NCBI GenBank assembly: GCA_947629705.1
Contig: CANREN010000004.1
Span: 55,086 to 119,085, forward strand
Reading direction: 5' to 3'
Origin: an uncultured Alistipes sp.
GTDB taxonomy: Bacteria > Bacteroidota > Bacteroidia > Bacteroidales > Rikenellaceae
Length of the DNA stretch: 64,000 nucleotides
Numbering within the stretch: position 1 is the stretch's first letter; every line of letters begins with the position of its first letter. This document shows, piece after piece, positions 50,721 to 59,574 of the stretch. The notes under the pieces are model-generated. The model worked only from the letters and a program-made list of their open reading frames with translations. It was not told where the DNA came from and searched no databases. Made by a program: the position numbers and the translations under genes.

Positions 50721-53111
50721 GTGAAAGCAAGGGGGATCGTTCGGTGGCTGTTCTGCGGTGTGTTGGGCTTCCTGTGCCCGGCGTGCAGCGTTACGCGCCA
50801 TATCCCCGAGGGTTCCTACCTGCTCCAGAAGGTAACCGTCGAGGAGGATAAGGAGACCCCGCGCCGGGAGCGCATCACCGCCGACGAACTGGAACGATAC
50901 ATCCGTCAGACCCCCAACAAACGCTTGTTGGGAACCAATTTCTACGTATGGCTCTACGAGCAGGCCGACTCCTCGAAGCACAACGGCTGGAACAACTGGA
51001 AACGCCGCGTCGGCCAGGCCCCCGTGCTGATCGACCGGTCGCTGATGCGCAAGAGCGTCGAGAATCTGAAAATCTACATGGATTCGCGCGGATATTACGC
51101 TTCGCAGGCCTCCTGCGAGGTGGATACCCTCGTCCGGCGGCGTCGGGCCAAGGTTACCTATCGGGTGCGGCAGCATCTGCCTTATCGGATCCGTTCGGTG
51201 AGCTACGAGTTCCGCGACCGCTCGCTCGAACCCCTCGTGCTGCCCGACACGCTGCATACGCTGCTCCATCGGGGCGATGTTTTCGACATCTCGGTGCTTG
51301 ACAGCGAACGCGAACGCATCACGGCTCATCTGCGCGAGCGGGGCTATTTCAACTTCACGGTCAACAACATCGAGTATGTGGCCGATACCCTCCAAAAACC
51401 TCGCGAAGTGGGCCTTCGCGTCTTAATAAAACCTTATCTTTCGGGTTACGACGCACAGGGGCAGCCCGTTGTCGAAGATAACGTCGTCTACCGCATCGAC
51501 CGGATCAATGTCTTTCCGAATTACCGGCCCGATGCTTCGAACGGGGTCGATTCGACCGTATTCGCACGCCTGGATACGATCTATTACCGCGGTCTGAACA
51601 TCGTTTACGAAGGGAAACCCAATCTGCGGCCCAAAATTCTGCGGCAATCCATTCCGCTGTATCCCAATTACATCTACAATTCGGCGCAGGTCGAGCGAAC
51701 CTACACCGATCTGATGGCGCTCGGTTATTTCCGGTCGACCCGTCTGGCATTCGTCGAGGCGCCGCGCACGGTCGATGAAACCGATTACATCACCTATGTC
51801 GGCTCGTCGTCCGATTCGACTCGCACCGAATCCGTCCGCGAGGGCTATCTGACCTGCAACATCCTGTGCACGCCGACGCTCCGCCAGAGTTTCAAGGTCG
51901 ACCTCGAAGGAAGCACGACGTCGAGTTTCTACGGACTGAAAGCGACCGTCGGCTACCAGAACCGCAACATCTTCCGCGGGGCCGAATCGTTCGACGTCTC
52001 CTTTTCGATGGGCTACGAATTCATGAAGGCGCCCGACGCCCGCAAACGACGCGCCAAGGAGTTCGGTATCTCCACAGGACTGACTTTCCCGCGCTTCTTA
52101 GTGCCGTGGCGCATCACGCGCTTCGGTTCGGTCAACCAACCCAAGACCAAACTGGAACTTTCGCTCAACTACCAGGACCGGCCCTACTACCGGCGTACGC
52201 TGACGAGTGCCGGCATGACCTATCAATGGACCAATTCGCGTTATTCGTCGTTCTCGCTGCGGCCGATCGACATCAACGTGGTCGACGTGAGCTACCTCGA
52301 TCCCGATTTCCTGAGCGACACGGAGAACCTCTACCTTATCAACAGTTACAAAACGCAGTTGATCGCAGGACTGTCATTCGGCTACGGATACAATAACCAG
52401 TTGAAAAATCTCGGCCGCAATGCGACGGTGATCCGCTTCAATGCCGAGACGGCGGGCAATCTGGTCGGCGGGCTGTCGCATCTCTTTTCGTCGCCCGTGC
52501 GGACGGAGGACGAAAGCTATTACCGCATCTTGGGCATCCGTTATTCGCAGTATTTCCGTTTCGACCTGAGTTTGAGCCGCAAGATCATGCTGGGCGCGAA
52601 GACGGCGCTGGCCGGTCGGCTCTACGGCGGTCTGGCGATGGCCTACGGCAATTCGACTTCGGTGCCGTTCGACCGTCTGTTCTATGCAGGCGGCAGCAAC
52701 GGCATGCGCGGCTGGACGCCCCGCACGCTCGGCCCGGGTTCGGTGCCCCGCCCGACGACGGATTATCCGTCGCAGCTGGGCGACATGAAATTGGAGGCCA
52801 ATCTCGAATTCCGCTTCCCGATTTGGGGAATCATCCACGGTGCGACCTTCTTCGATGTAGGCAACATCTGGTTCCTGAAAAGCGACCCGACGCAATACTC
52901 CGACGAAGCGGTATTCTATGTGAAGGATTTCTATAAGCAGCTGGGTTTCAATACGGGGCTGGGTTTGCGTTTCGACATCAAGTTCGCCGTTCTGCGGCTG
53001 GACTGGGGCATCCAACTGCATAACCCGAACAATCCGGCGGGCGAGCGCTGGATCCACGATTTCCGTTGGAAAAATACGGCGCTCAACTTCGGCGTCGGCT
53101 ACCCGTTTTGA
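50721..53111 (+). CDS. OMP85-family lipoprotein (TamL/BamA-like)
   Basis: A GTG start at 50721 gives 796 residues. The lipoprotein signal KARGIVRWLFCGVLGFLCPAC carries a lipobox with Cys. POTRA-like repeats follow (LPYRIRSVSYEFRDRS, GDVFDISVLDSERERITAHLRERGYFNF, YIYNSAQVERTYTDLMALGYFRSTRLAF). The barrel has the OMP85 motifs GGSNGMRGWTPRTLGPG and LEANLEFRFPIWGIIHGATFFDVGNIW, ending in Phe. Lipidated TamA relatives (TamL) are a Bacteroidetes speciality and assemble envelope components with TamB; no tamB is in this window. Confidence 0.9.
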   Translation: MKARGIVRWLFCGVLGFLCPACSVTRHIPEGSYLLQKVTVEEDKETPRRERITADELERYIRQTPNKRLLGTNFYVWLYEQADSSKHNGWNNWKRRVGQAPVLIDRSLMRKSVENLKIYMDSRGYYASQASCEVDTLVRRRRAKVTYRVRQHLPYRIRSVSYEFRDRSLEPLVLPDTLHTLLHRGDVFDISVLDSERERITAHLRERGYFNFTVNNIEYVADTLQKPREVGLRVLIKPYLSGYDAQGQPVVEDNVVYRIDRINVFPNYRPDASNGVDSTVFARLDTIYYRGLNIVYEGKPNLRPKILRQSIPLYPNYIYNSAQVERTYTDLMALGYFRSTRLAFVEAPRTVDETDYITYVGSSSDSTRTESVREGYLTCNILCTPTLRQSFKVDLEGSTTSSFYGLKATVGYQNRNIFRGAESFDVSFSMGYEFMKAPDARKRRAKEFGISTGLTFPRFLVPWRITRFGSVNQPKTKLELSLNYQDRPYYRRTLTSAGMTYQWTNSRYSSFSLRPIDINVVDVSYLDPDFLSDTENLYLINSYKTQLIAGLSFGYGYNNQLKNLGRNATVIRFNAETAGNLVGGLSHLFSSPVRTEDESYYRILGIRYSQYFRFDLSLSRKIMLGAKTALAGRLYGGLAMAYGNSTSVPFDRLFYAGGSNGMRGWTPRTLGPGSVPRPTTDYPSQLGDMKLEANLEFRFPIWGIIHGATFFDVGNIWFLKSDPTQYSDEAVFYVKDFYKQLGFNTGLGLRFDIKFAVLRLDWGIQLHNPNNPAGERWIHDFRWKNTALNFGVGYPF

Positions 53112-53292
53112 ACGGGACTCCCGATGCGGTGGAGTGTTTCCGGCGCTTGGTGGGGGCGTCTTCGCTGCCGACCGCTTTCGGGCGGGAAAGGGCGGGCAGC
53201 GAAGATGACGCTTGTAGGCGGATTAAGGCCCTATCGCATAGGGGAACCGCTTCTAAAAGCGGCGCGTAGGGATGCCCTTTCGAACGGGGCGA
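53107..53292 (+). repeat. Dispersed repeat RPT2, long copy
   Basis: It begins inside the stop region of the TamL gene with TTTTGAACGGGACTCCCGAT, and contains CTTCGCTGCCG, GGGCGGGCAGCGAAGATGAC, ATCGCATAGG and TTCGAACGGGGCG. The inverted CTTCGCTGCC / GGCAGCGAAG pair could form a long hairpin. Related copies lie at 3963 and 62256. Confidence 0.6.
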
Positions 53293-53293
53293 A

Positions 53294-54607
53294 TCAGTCG
53301 GTTTTTTCGATCTGGACCTTTTTCCACGCAAACCGTTCGACGGCCTTGCGGTTGCAGGTGGTGTCTTTCGCGCGGATATGCAGATTCTCGAAGGTGAAAT
53401 CCGACAGATGATACTGATCTTCGGCCTGTTCGACATCGAAGAACCGGTCGCAGTCGAGCCGGATGTTGCGCATCGTTATGTGCGACGAGTAGGACATCGG
53501 TTGATCCTTGCGCCCTTTCAGATCGAAGAACTGCGTCCAGGGACGCACGAACAGGAAGGCCCGCGCATTGCCTTCGATCTCTTCCACCGTAACGTATTCG
53601 TAATTCTGGGGCGTGTCGGGACGCATCTTGAGCCACAGCAGGCGCGAGGCGTCGCCGATTTTGCAGCGGCGCAGCACGATATTGCGGTCGTGGATCGACT
53701 CGCTGCCGCAGGTCAGGGCGCTGTGGCAGAAACCGAACACGCACTCTTCGATGATAATGTTGTAGTTGCCGCCGTTCTTCGGGTCTTGGTCGGCCCAGGG
53801 GCCTTTGCCGCCTTTGAGGGCGATGGCATCGTCGTTCACCGACATGCAGCAGCGGCTGACGTGCATATCGCGGCAGGCGTCGATATCGAGCGCATCCGAG
53901 CTCGGGGCCTTGACGGGCGCCGCAGGTGCGAAGATATGCAGACCGAGCAGCCGCACCCGTTCCGAGTTGTAGATATGGGTCGTCCAGAAAGGCGAGTTGC
54001 GCAGGGTTACGCCCTCCAACTGTACGTTTTTCGAGTTGGAGATATAGACCAATCGGGGGCGCAGCTCGTCCATGTTGGTGCACTTGGGATTCACCTTGCG
54101 GCGCAGCCAGAACGAACGCCAGTAGCGTTCGCCGTTGCCGTCGATGGCGCCTTCGCCCGTGACGGTGAATCCGTCGGCGTGGTCGGCATTGACCAATGCG
54201 GCGAAGTAGGGCAGCGATTGCCCCTCGATGCGGGTGTCGACGATCGCGAAGTCCGAGATATCATCGCTTCCTTTCAGTACGCCGCCCTTGCGGATATGCA
54301 GATGGGTGCCCGGCTTGAAAAAGAGCGACCCCGTGAGGTAAACGCCTTCGGGAATGACCACCACGCCGCCCTGTTCGGCGGCGCGGTCGATGACGGCCTG
54401 AAGCGCTTCGGTCTGGACGAGGGTGCTGTCGCGCACGATGCCGTAGTCGGTTACGACGAACTGTCGGCCCAACGAGGCGACGTCGACGGGGCGGGCCTGT
54501 TCGAACCACGGGTCGATCGGCGTTCCGTCGGGGAAGTGCGACGCGGCCTGCGTCGCGGAGCAGCAGAGCAGCGACAGCGCGCCGCAGAGGAGGACAAAGT
54601 GTTTCAT
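53294..54607 (-). CDS. Glycoside hydrolase family 28 (polygalacturonase-like)
   Basis: The product has 437 residues with a signal peptide (MKHFVLLCGALSLLCCSATQA). It has the right-handed beta-helix pattern and GH28 motifs: LRNSPFWTTHIYNSERV, SSDALDIDACRD (catalytic Asp), CMSVNDDAIALKGG (catalytic Asp pair) and CHSALTCGSE holding the His of the usual GHG motif. LLWLKMRPDT stands at the usual RIK site. It likely cleaves galacturonide-type linkages of pectic glycans in the periplasm or at the surface. It is isolated; no SusC/D pair is adjacent. Confidence 0.9.
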   Translation of the reverse strand: MKHFVLLCGALSLLCCSATQAASHFPDGTPIDPWFEQARPVDVASLGRQFVVTDYGIVRDSTLVQTEALQAVIDRAAEQGGVVVIPEGVYLTGSLFFKPGTHLHIRKGGVLKGSDDISDFAIVDTRIEGQSLPYFAALVNADHADGFTVTGEGAIDGNGERYWRSFWLRRKVNPKCTNMDELRPRLVYISNSKNVQLEGVTLRNSPFWTTHIYNSERVRLLGLHIFAPAAPVKAPSSDALDIDACRDMHVSRCCMSVNDDAIALKGGKGPWADQDPKNGGNYNIIIEECVFGFCHSALTCGSESIHDRNIVLRRCKIGDASRLLWLKMRPDTPQNYEYVTVEEIEGNARAFLFVRPWTQFFDLKGRKDQPMSYSSHITMRNIRLDCDRFFDVEQAEDQYHLSDFTFENLHIRAKDTTCNRKAVERFAWKKVQIEKTD

Positions 54608-54777
54608 CGGTTCATTTATTTTTCGTGTTTTCGGATGCGGAGGCGGGGGACGCTTTCCCGTGTCGAAGCGTCCGGTTCATCGGAGCGGGAACCGAACGGA
54701 TCGGGGAAGCGGCGCTGCCTTTGCGAATATATGAATTTTTTTCGAAAAAAACGGGCGCCGAAACGGAAAATTAGACG

Positions 54778-54785
54778 TACCTTTG
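54778..54785 (+). promoter_or_regulatory. Promoter -7 element abutting the uvrD start
   Basis: TACCTTTG ends only 5 bp before the ATG at 54791, so the transcript would be leaderless or nearly so. Confidence 0.5.
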
Positions 54786-54790
54786 TCGAC

Positions 54791-57247
54791 ATGGAAGTTG
54801 CCGGATCGGATATTCTTCGGGGGCTCAATCCCGCACAGCGCGATGCCGTAGTGAATTACGACGTTCCGTCGCTCATCATCGCGGGGGCGGGATCGGGCAA
54901 GACGCGCGTGCTCACTTCGCGCATCGCCTACATGATCGAACAGGGCGTTGCGCCGTTCCGCATCCTGGCGCTCACCTTCACCAACAAAGCCGCCGACCAG
55001 ATGCGCAGCCGCATCGCGGGCATGGTGCCCGGCGATCGGAGCCGCTTCATCCGGATGGGTACATTCCACTCCGTCTTTTCGCGCATCCTGCGCGAGAATG
55101 CCGAACGGATCGGCTTCCAGCCGACGTTCACCATCTACGAGCCGAACGACGTCAGGAATCTGCTGAAAGCCATCGTCCGCGAGCTGCGTCTCGACGAAGA
55201 TCGCTACAAACCCGATCTGTTGGCTTCGCGCATCTCCTTTGCGAAGAACTGTTTGGTAACGCCCGGCGCCTATTTGGCCAAGGCGGCCTGTCTGGCCGAA
55301 GACCGGCAGGCGCGGCGGCCCGAGTTCGGCAGCATTTACAGCATCTATTGCCGGCGCTGCAAGAACAACAACGCGATGGATTTCGACGATCTGTTGTTGC
55401 AGACCAACCTGCTGCTGCGCGACTGTCCCGATGTGCTGGCCCGTTACCAGGAGTTGTTCCAGTATATTCTGGTCGACGAGTACCAGGACACGAACTTTGC
55501 GCAGTACCGGATCATCCGGCGGTTGTCGGAGCGCCATGCGCGGGTCTGCGTCGTGGGCGACGATGCCCAGTCGATCTATTCGTTCCGCGGGGCGAAGATC
55601 GAGAATATCCTCTCGTTCCAGCAGGATTTCCCCGATGCGCGGGTATTCAAATTAGAGCGGAACTATCGTTCGACCCGCACGATCGTCGAGGCGGCCAACT
55701 CCGTCATCGCCCGCAACTCCCGCCGCATGGAGAAGCATTGCTTTTCGGAGGGCGACGAGGGCGAACCGATCCGCATCCTGCGGGCCTACACCGACCGCGA
55801 GGAGGCCGAAAAGGTCGTCAGCGACCTGCGCGACAAGGTGCGCGGGGTCGGCGACGAGTGGTCGGAGGCGGTGATCCTCTATCGTACGAACAAACAGTCG
55901 AGTGCCATCGAGGACAGTTTGCGGCATCACGGTATTCCGTATCGGATCTATAAGGGCATGTCGTTCTACGACCACAAGGAGATTCGGGATCTGTTGGGGT
56001 ATCTGCGGTTGATCGTCAATCCGCGCGACGACGAGGCCTTCCGGCGCGTCGTCAACTATCCCGCCCGCGGCATCGGCGAAACGACCGTCGAGCGCATCGC
56101 GCAGCTGGCGCAGGAGCGCGGCGTCTCGATGTGGGAGGCGGTCGATGCACTGGTCTCCGAGCCTGTGGACGATGCCGTGCGGAAGGCCATCGTCCGCAAG
56201 GTGGCGGAGTTCGTGCAGCTGATCCGTTCGCTGTCGTTGATGCGGGCCGAAAAGGGTCTCTACGACTTCGGGTTGGAGGTCGCTAACCGTTCGGGGATTC
56301 TGGCCCTCTATCGCGCCGAGACGGGGCCCGAAGCGGCTTCGGCGCTGGACAATATCGAGGAGCTGCTCAACTCGATGCAGCTCTTCAAGGAGCAGACCGA
56401 CGCGGCGATCCGCAACAACGAACGCCGGCCCGACGAGGAGGCGACCGTCGAGGAGTGGCTGCAGAATATCATGCTGCTGACCGACATGGACAAGGATGCT
56501 TCGACCGATGACAATAAAGTAACTTTGATGACCGTCCATTCAGCGAAAGGGTTGGAGTACAAATACGTCTATATCATCGGCGTCGAGGAGAATCTCTTCC
56601 CGTCGCAGCGGGCCATGGAGACGCCCGACGGCATGGAGGAGGAACGGCGCTTGTTTTATGTGGCGTTGACACGGGCCAAGGTGGCGGCGACCGTCTCCTA
56701 TGCCGACATGCGGTTCAAATGGGGCAACATGGAGTTTTCGAAGCCGAGCCGGTTCTTGAGCGAGATCGACCCGCGTTACGTGCAGACCGATTCCGACCGC
56801 GAAGCACAGCGGCCCGACGGTTTCGGCCGGGAGGAGGGTGCGTCGGCGCTCGACCGGTTGCGTCGGCGGTTCGATTACCGCTTCCAGCAGCGAACGGGAG
56901 CGAACGGGGCTTCGCGGCGCGCGATGCAGAGCGTTTTTTCGTCCTCTCCGCATACGGATCCGGCCCTCGTGCAGGCGCCGCGCCCCTCGACCGAGGGGAT
57001 GCGCCGGTTGGGCATGCGTCAGAAAGAGCCCGATGCCGCACCGGCGGCCGGTGTGTCCGGCGCTGCCGGGGCGGATAGCGGCGGCTGCGCCTATCGCGAG
57101 GGCGACCGGGTCGCGCATCCGAGGTTCGGCGAAGGGGTCGTGCGCCGCATCGAGACGCTGCCGGGCGATTGCAAGTTGGTGATCGATTTCGGCCGCGAGG
57201 GCGAGAAGACGCTGCTGGCCCGTTTCGCGAAGCTGACCAAACTGTAA
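54791..57247 (+). CDS. UvrD/PcrA-type 3'-5' DNA helicase
   Basis: The ATG at 54791 gives 818 residues. It has all superfamily 1A motifs: LNPAQRDAVVNYD (Q motif), IIAGAGSGKTRVL (Walker A), LALTFTNKAADQM, ILVDEYQDTNFAQY (Walker B), VVGDDAQSIYSFRGA, KLERNYRST, VTLMTVHSAKGLEYKYVYIIG and RRLFYVALTRAK. A flexible linker and a Tudor-like C-terminal domain (YREGDRVAHPRFGEGVVRRI) bind RNA polymerase in relatives. It acts in excision and mismatch repair. The longer ORF-track form from 53378 is antisense to GH28 and is rejected. Confidence 0.95.
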   Translation: MEVAGSDILRGLNPAQRDAVVNYDVPSLIIAGAGSGKTRVLTSRIAYMIEQGVAPFRILALTFTNKAADQMRSRIAGMVPGDRSRFIRMGTFHSVFSRILRENAERIGFQPTFTIYEPNDVRNLLKAIVRELRLDEDRYKPDLLASRISFAKNCLVTPGAYLAKAACLAEDRQARRPEFGSIYSIYCRRCKNNNAMDFDDLLLQTNLLLRDCPDVLARYQELFQYILVDEYQDTNFAQYRIIRRLSERHARVCVVGDDAQSIYSFRGAKIENILSFQQDFPDARVFKLERNYRSTRTIVEAANSVIARNSRRMEKHCFSEGDEGEPIRILRAYTDREEAEKVVSDLRDKVRGVGDEWSEAVILYRTNKQSSAIEDSLRHHGIPYRIYKGMSFYDHKEIRDLLGYLRLIVNPRDDEAFRRVVNYPARGIGETTVERIAQLAQERGVSMWEAVDALVSEPVDDAVRKAIVRKVAEFVQLIRSLSLMRAEKGLYDFGLEVANRSGILALYRAETGPEAASALDNIEELLNSMQLFKEQTDAAIRNNERRPDEEATVEEWLQNIMLLTDMDKDASTDDNKVTLMTVHSAKGLEYKYVYIIGVEENLFPSQRAMETPDGMEEERRLFYVALTRAKVAATVSYADMRFKWGNMEFSKPSRFLSEIDPRYVQTDSDREAQRPDGFGREEGASALDRLRRRFDYRFQQRTGANGASRRAMQSVFSSSPHTDPALVQAPRPSTEGMRRLGMRQKEPDAAPAAGVSGAAGADSGGCAYREGDRVAHPRFGEGVVRRIETLPGDCKLVIDFGREGEKTLLARFAKLTKL

Positions 57248-57305
57248 GCGGGACGAACGTTGCGGCCCGCACGGCGCGCGTGAAAGCCGCAGAGAGAAGA
57301 AACGT

Positions 57306-57968
57306 ATGACGACGAAACAACGATATGCAGGCATCATCGCCTGGTTTTCGGAACACATGCCGGTGGCTGAAAGCGAGTTGCATTACAAAGACCCCTATCA
57401 GCTGTTAGTGGCGGTCGTCTTGTCGGCGCAGTGCACCGACAAGCGGGTCAATCTGACTACTCCGGTGCTGTTCGAGGCATTCCCGACCCCGCAGGCGATG
57501 GCCGAGGCGACGCCCGAAACGATTTATCCGTATATCCGCAGCATCTCCTATCCGAACAACAAGGCGAAAAACCTTGCGGCGATGGCGCGGATGCTCTGCG
57601 CGGAGTTCGGCGGCGAGGTGCCCTCCGATTTGGAGCAGCTGCAGCGCCTGCCCGGCGTGGGCCGCAAGACGGCCAACGTATTGGGCGCCGTGCTGTGGAA
57701 CAAGGAGGTGATGCCCGTCGATACGCACGTTTTCCGCGTGTCGGAACGCATGGGGCTCACTACGAGGTCGAAAACGCCGCTTCAGACCGAGCTGACCCTC
57801 GAAAGGAACATTCCGTCGCACCTGCTGCCCGTGGCGCATCATTGGTTGATCCTGCACGGACGCTACACCTGCATGGCCCGTGCTCCCAAGTGCGATGCGT
57901 GCGGATTGACCCCGTGGTGCCGGAAATACGCCGCGGATCGAAAGGAAATTACCGTTAAATCGAAATAG
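57306..57968 (+). CDS. nth: Endonuclease III
   Basis: The product has 220 residues, a DNA glycosylase/AP lyase for oxidised pyrimidines. The helix-hairpin-helix LQRLPGVGRKTANVLGA carries the catalytic Lys, MPVDTHVFRVSERMGL the catalytic Asp, and the C-terminal CMARAPKCDACGLTPWC provides the C-X6-C-X2-C-X5-C iron-sulfur loop. The start is ATG at 57306. It is followed after 2 bp by the S41 peptidase gene. Confidence 0.97.
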   Translation: MTTKQRYAGIIAWFSEHMPVAESELHYKDPYQLLVAVVLSAQCTDKRVNLTTPVLFEAFPTPQAMAEATPETIYPYIRSISYPNNKAKNLAAMARMLCAEFGGEVPSDLEQLQRLPGVGRKTANVLGAVLWNKEVMPVDTHVFRVSERMGLTTRSKTPLQTELTLERNIPSHLLPVAHHWLILHGRYTCMARAPKCDACGLTPWCRKYAADRKEITVKSK

Positions 57969-57970
57969 TT

Positions 57971-59515
57971 GTGAAACGAATCATTGCCGCTTTCCGTTCG
58001 GGAATCGCTTTTGCGCTTCTCTTCGCTTTCGTCGGTGCAGGGTGTTCCGAGGAGGAACCCGTGCGTCCGGCGTCTCCCGAGTCTTCGAAGAGCTCCGATG
58101 CCGAGATCGACCGGTGGATGTTCGACTATATGAAGACGCACTATCTGTGGAACAAGGCCGTGCAGCAGGTGAACCCCGATTATACGCTCGAATACGAAGC
58201 GTTCCTCGCCGACGTACTGACGAAGGTCGCCGCACAGAACGATGCCAATCACGACGACGGCCATTGGGAAAAGGGCAAACGGTCGTATTTCTATTCGAAT
58301 ATCCGGCGTTACAAGGATTCGGCGGCGACCGCAGGCGTCCGAACCCGCGGCACGCGCGAACGGGCCGAGGGATTGGGCATCGAGATGCTGTTTTATGCCG
58401 CTCTCGGAGAGAACGACAGGGCCCCCTATGTATTCGTGGTTGCGGCTGTGGCGCCCGGTTCGCCGGCCGACAAGCAGGGATTGAAGCGCGGGGAGCTGAT
58501 TGCGAAGATCGACGGAGCCCGGATCATGGATTCGAATCTGGATGATTGTTGGGAGAAATTGATGATGACCGAATCGGGTACGGTCAGGGTGGCCCTGTAC
58601 GACATGAACACCGGCCAGACGGGCTCCGATATTTCGATTACGGCCGCCTCCTACGACGACAACCCCGTGTGGATGCGCAAAACCATCACGACCGACAGCG
58701 GCAAGAAGGCGGGCTATCTGTGCTACGGCAGTTTCAACTACTACCATGATGATAAACTGATCGAAGCGTTCAGGAAGTTCCGCGAGGAGGGGGTCGACGA
58801 ATTGGTGCTCGACCTGCGTTACAATGGCGGCGGACACGTCGTGTCGAGTGCGGTGCTGGCGACCCTCATTGCGGGAAATGACTATCGGGGCGGAGTTTAC
58901 GCCCGTACCACTTACAACGCCGACCGGAAGAACGAAACGCCCGACATCTACAAATTAGGCGAGGCGCAATACAACACGAGTAAACCGAATGCCAAATACG
59001 ACCCGATTGCGACGGCGCTCGCTTCGTCCCTCGGGCTTCAGCGGGTGCATGTGCTTTGCACGGGGAACACGGCCTCGGCCAGCGAATTGGTGGTCAACGG
59101 CCTGCGCGGGCTGGACTTCGAGGTGCGGCTCATCGGTTCGACGACCAACGGCAAGAACGTCGGCATGGAGACTCGTGAGAAAAAGTTCGGCGATTACACC
59201 TATGAATTCAACCCCATTACCTTCTACGTTGAGAATGCCAAGGGTGAGCGTGATTACGGCGACGGCTTCGCGCCCGATGTGGAGGCCGAAGATTCTTTCT
59301 TTTATGAAGATGACCAACACCAGGTCTGCGGGGTCGACTGGGGCGATGAAAAGCACGACGAAATGCTCGCTTATGCCTTGCAGTGGATCGAAACGGGGGC
59401 GAAACCCGTTCCCGAGAAGACGGCCGCGACCCGCTCATTCAGCGGCATGAAGCTCCGGAAGTCGGCACCGGCCCGCGTGCAGAACATGGTGCTGCTGCCC
59501 CTCCCCGAGGAGTAG
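57971..59515 (+). CDS. S41-family C-terminal-processing-type peptidase, lipoprotein
   Basis: A GTG start gives 514 residues. A lipobox (FVGAGCSEEEP) suggests lipid anchoring. The N-terminal helical domain (DRWMFDYMKTHYLWNKAVQQVNPDYT) is typical for Bacteroidetes S41 lipoproteins; a PDZ-like part lies near residues 150-215 (VAAVAPGSPADKQGLKRGELIAKIDG). The catalytic Ser lies in TASASELVVNGL near 366 and the general-base Lys in TNGKNVGMETR near 392. It probably cleaves periplasmic or surface proteins. Confidence 0.88.
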   Translation: MKRIIAAFRSGIAFALLFAFVGAGCSEEEPVRPASPESSKSSDAEIDRWMFDYMKTHYLWNKAVQQVNPDYTLEYEAFLADVLTKVAAQNDANHDDGHWEKGKRSYFYSNIRRYKDSAATAGVRTRGTRERAEGLGIEMLFYAALGENDRAPYVFVVAAVAPGSPADKQGLKRGELIAKIDGARIMDSNLDDCWEKLMMTESGTVRVALYDMNTGQTGSDISITAASYDDNPVWMRKTITTDSGKKAGYLCYGSFNYYHDDKLIEAFRKFREEGVDELVLDLRYNGGGHVVSSAVLATLIAGNDYRGGVYARTTYNADRKNETPDIYKLGEAQYNTSKPNAKYDPIATALASSLGLQRVHVLCTGNTASASELVVNGLRGLDFEVRLIGSTTNGKNVGMETREKKFGDYTYEFNPITFYVENAKGERDYGDGFAPDVEAEDSFFYEDDQHQVCGVDWGDEKHDEMLAYALQWIETGAKPVPEKTAATRSFSGMKLRKSAPARVQNMVLLPLPEE

Positions 59516-59574
59516 GGAGGAGTTGGGTTTCCGAATAATTTTGCCTACCTTTACGCGGATTATTTTTCATCATC

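Noticed and set aside
53378-57247. 1289-residue ORF ending in UvrD
   Set aside because: The upstream part is antisense to the GH28 gene; family homology starts at 54791.
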